Below, piece after piece: positions 5,657 through 6,255 of a DNA stretch of 6,255 nucleotides. A program made the translations under genes and the position numbers. Below the pieces are notes generated by a model that made no database searches, was not told the DNA's origin, and was given only the letters and a program-made list of their open reading frames with translations. This DNA is from Gemmatimonadales bacterium (GTDB lineage Bacteria; Gemmatimonadota; Gemmatimonadetes; Palauibacterales; Palauibacteraceae): assembly GCA_030608825.1 (NCBI GenBank), contig JAUWDL010000092.1, forward strand, positions 1-6,255. The letters run 5' to 3'. Positions within the stretch are counted from its first letter, which is position 1. Each line of letters opens with the position of its first letter.

Positions 5657-6255
5657 GTGAGCGCCGCCGGCGAGCTCCACGACGCCGGGATGTTTCAGCG
5701 TTTCTTCCGCTCCGAGGTGGCCGGGGCCATCGTGCTCGTCGTCGCCACGGTGCTCGCTCTCGCATGGGCGAATTCCCCCTGGTCCGCCTTGTACTTCGAC
5801 CTTCAACACACCTACATCGGCGTCTCGTGGGGAGGCGCCACGTTCGAGCTCTCGCTCAAGCACTGGGTCAACGACGGCCTCATGGTGCTGTTCTTCTTCG
5901 TCGTGGGTCTGGAGATCAAGCGGGAGATCCTGGTCGGCCGCATCTCGACCCTGCGGCTGGCGAGCGTGCCCGTGGCGGCGGCCGTGGGCGGGATGCTGGT
6001 CCCGGCCACCATCTTCCTCGCCTTTAACGCCGGAACCGAGGCGGCGCGGGGATGGGGCGTGCCGATGGCGACGGACATCGCGTTCGCGCTCGGCATCCTG
6101 GCGCTCCTCGGAAGCCGGGTGCCGACGAGCCTGAAGGTGTTTCTGACGGCCGTAGCGATCGCCGATGACATCGGGGCCGTGTTCGTGATCGCCGTCTTCT
6201 ATACGGAGAAGGTGAACTTCGTGGCGCTCGGTGTGGCCGTGGTGCTCTTCCTCCT
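5657..6255 (+). CDS. nhaA: Na+/H+ antiporter NhaA, 5' part
   Basis: This inner-membrane secondary transporter exchanges cytoplasmic Na+ (or Li+) for protons and supports pH and salt homeostasis. About 199 residues are visible before the window ends, roughly half of a usual protein of 390-440 aa. Family landmarks are FFRSEVAGAIVLVVAT, LAWANSPW at 34-42, WVNDGLMVLFFFVVGLEIKR at 70-89, and PMATDIAFALGILALLG at 136-152. AIADDIGAVFVIAVFYTEK follows at 168-185. D140 corresponds to E. coli D133, and D170 and D171 to the ion-binding pair D163/D164; all are intact. The start at GTG 5657, 4 nt after the previous stop, gives an extra MSAAGELHDAG. ATG 5690 (MFQRFFRSE) is an equally plausible start. Neither has a clear Shine-Dalgarno sequence, so coupling to the upstream gene is likely. 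The gene continues beyond the right edge. Confidence 0.95.
   Translation, partial: MSAAGELHDAGMFQRFFRSEVAGAIVLVVATVLALAWANSPWSALYFDLQHTYIGVSWGGATFELSLKHWVNDGLMVLFFFVVGLEIKREILVGRISTLRLASVPVAAAVGGMLVPATIFLAFNAGTEAARGWGVPMATDIAFALGILALLGSRVPTSLKVFLTAVAIADDIGAVFVIAVFYTEKVNFVALGVAVVLFL

Overview
The window is a G+C-rich bacterial chromosomal segment with every recognisable gene on the + strand. It reads as a compact housekeeping cluster followed by the start of a separate ion-transport unit. The eukaryote-like (type 2) isoleucyl-tRNA synthetase, the form of the DksA/TraR protein and the high G+C suggest a Gemmatimonadota-like or related soil or environmental bacterium. That placement is inference from remembered family resemblance, not from a search.

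Region 1 (2-5303) is a tightly packed probable operon. It holds the 3' two-thirds or less of ileS, a DksA/TraR-type zinc-finger regulator, lspA (signal peptidase II), an RluD/YlyB-type 23S rRNA pseudouridine synthase, a membrane-anchored peptidase-MA-like zinc metalloprotease, and a small predicted lipoprotein with a COG3650-like domain. After ileS each gene overlaps the next: about 14 nt at dksA/lspA, 56 nt at lspA/rluD, and 4 nt ATGA junctions at rluD/peptidase and peptidase/lipoprotein. Translational coupling is therefore likely throughout. ileS-lspA-rluD is a widespread gene neighbourhood. The last two genes are the less studied part: an exported protease and a lipoprotein that the LspA encoded upstream would be expected to mature.

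Region 2 (5304-5412) is a 109-nt gap. It carries two consecutive potential hairpins and a perfect 12-bp tandem direct repeat. These are followed by a good sigma70-type promoter (TTGACG, 17-bp spacer, TATCGT) whose predicted start site falls on or next to the ATG of the next gene.

Region 3 (5413-6255) has a 79-aa two-helix membrane protein, probably translated from a leaderless mRNA. Four bases after its stop comes the 5' part of nhaA, a Na+/H+ antiporter that runs off the window.

No mobile element, CRISPR array, tRNA or rRNA was seen, and no stretch over 300 bases lacks a gene. I found no clear new multi-gene system. The best leads are the leaderless promoter-start arrangement, the protease-lipoprotein pair tied to lspA, and several small repeats and dyads.
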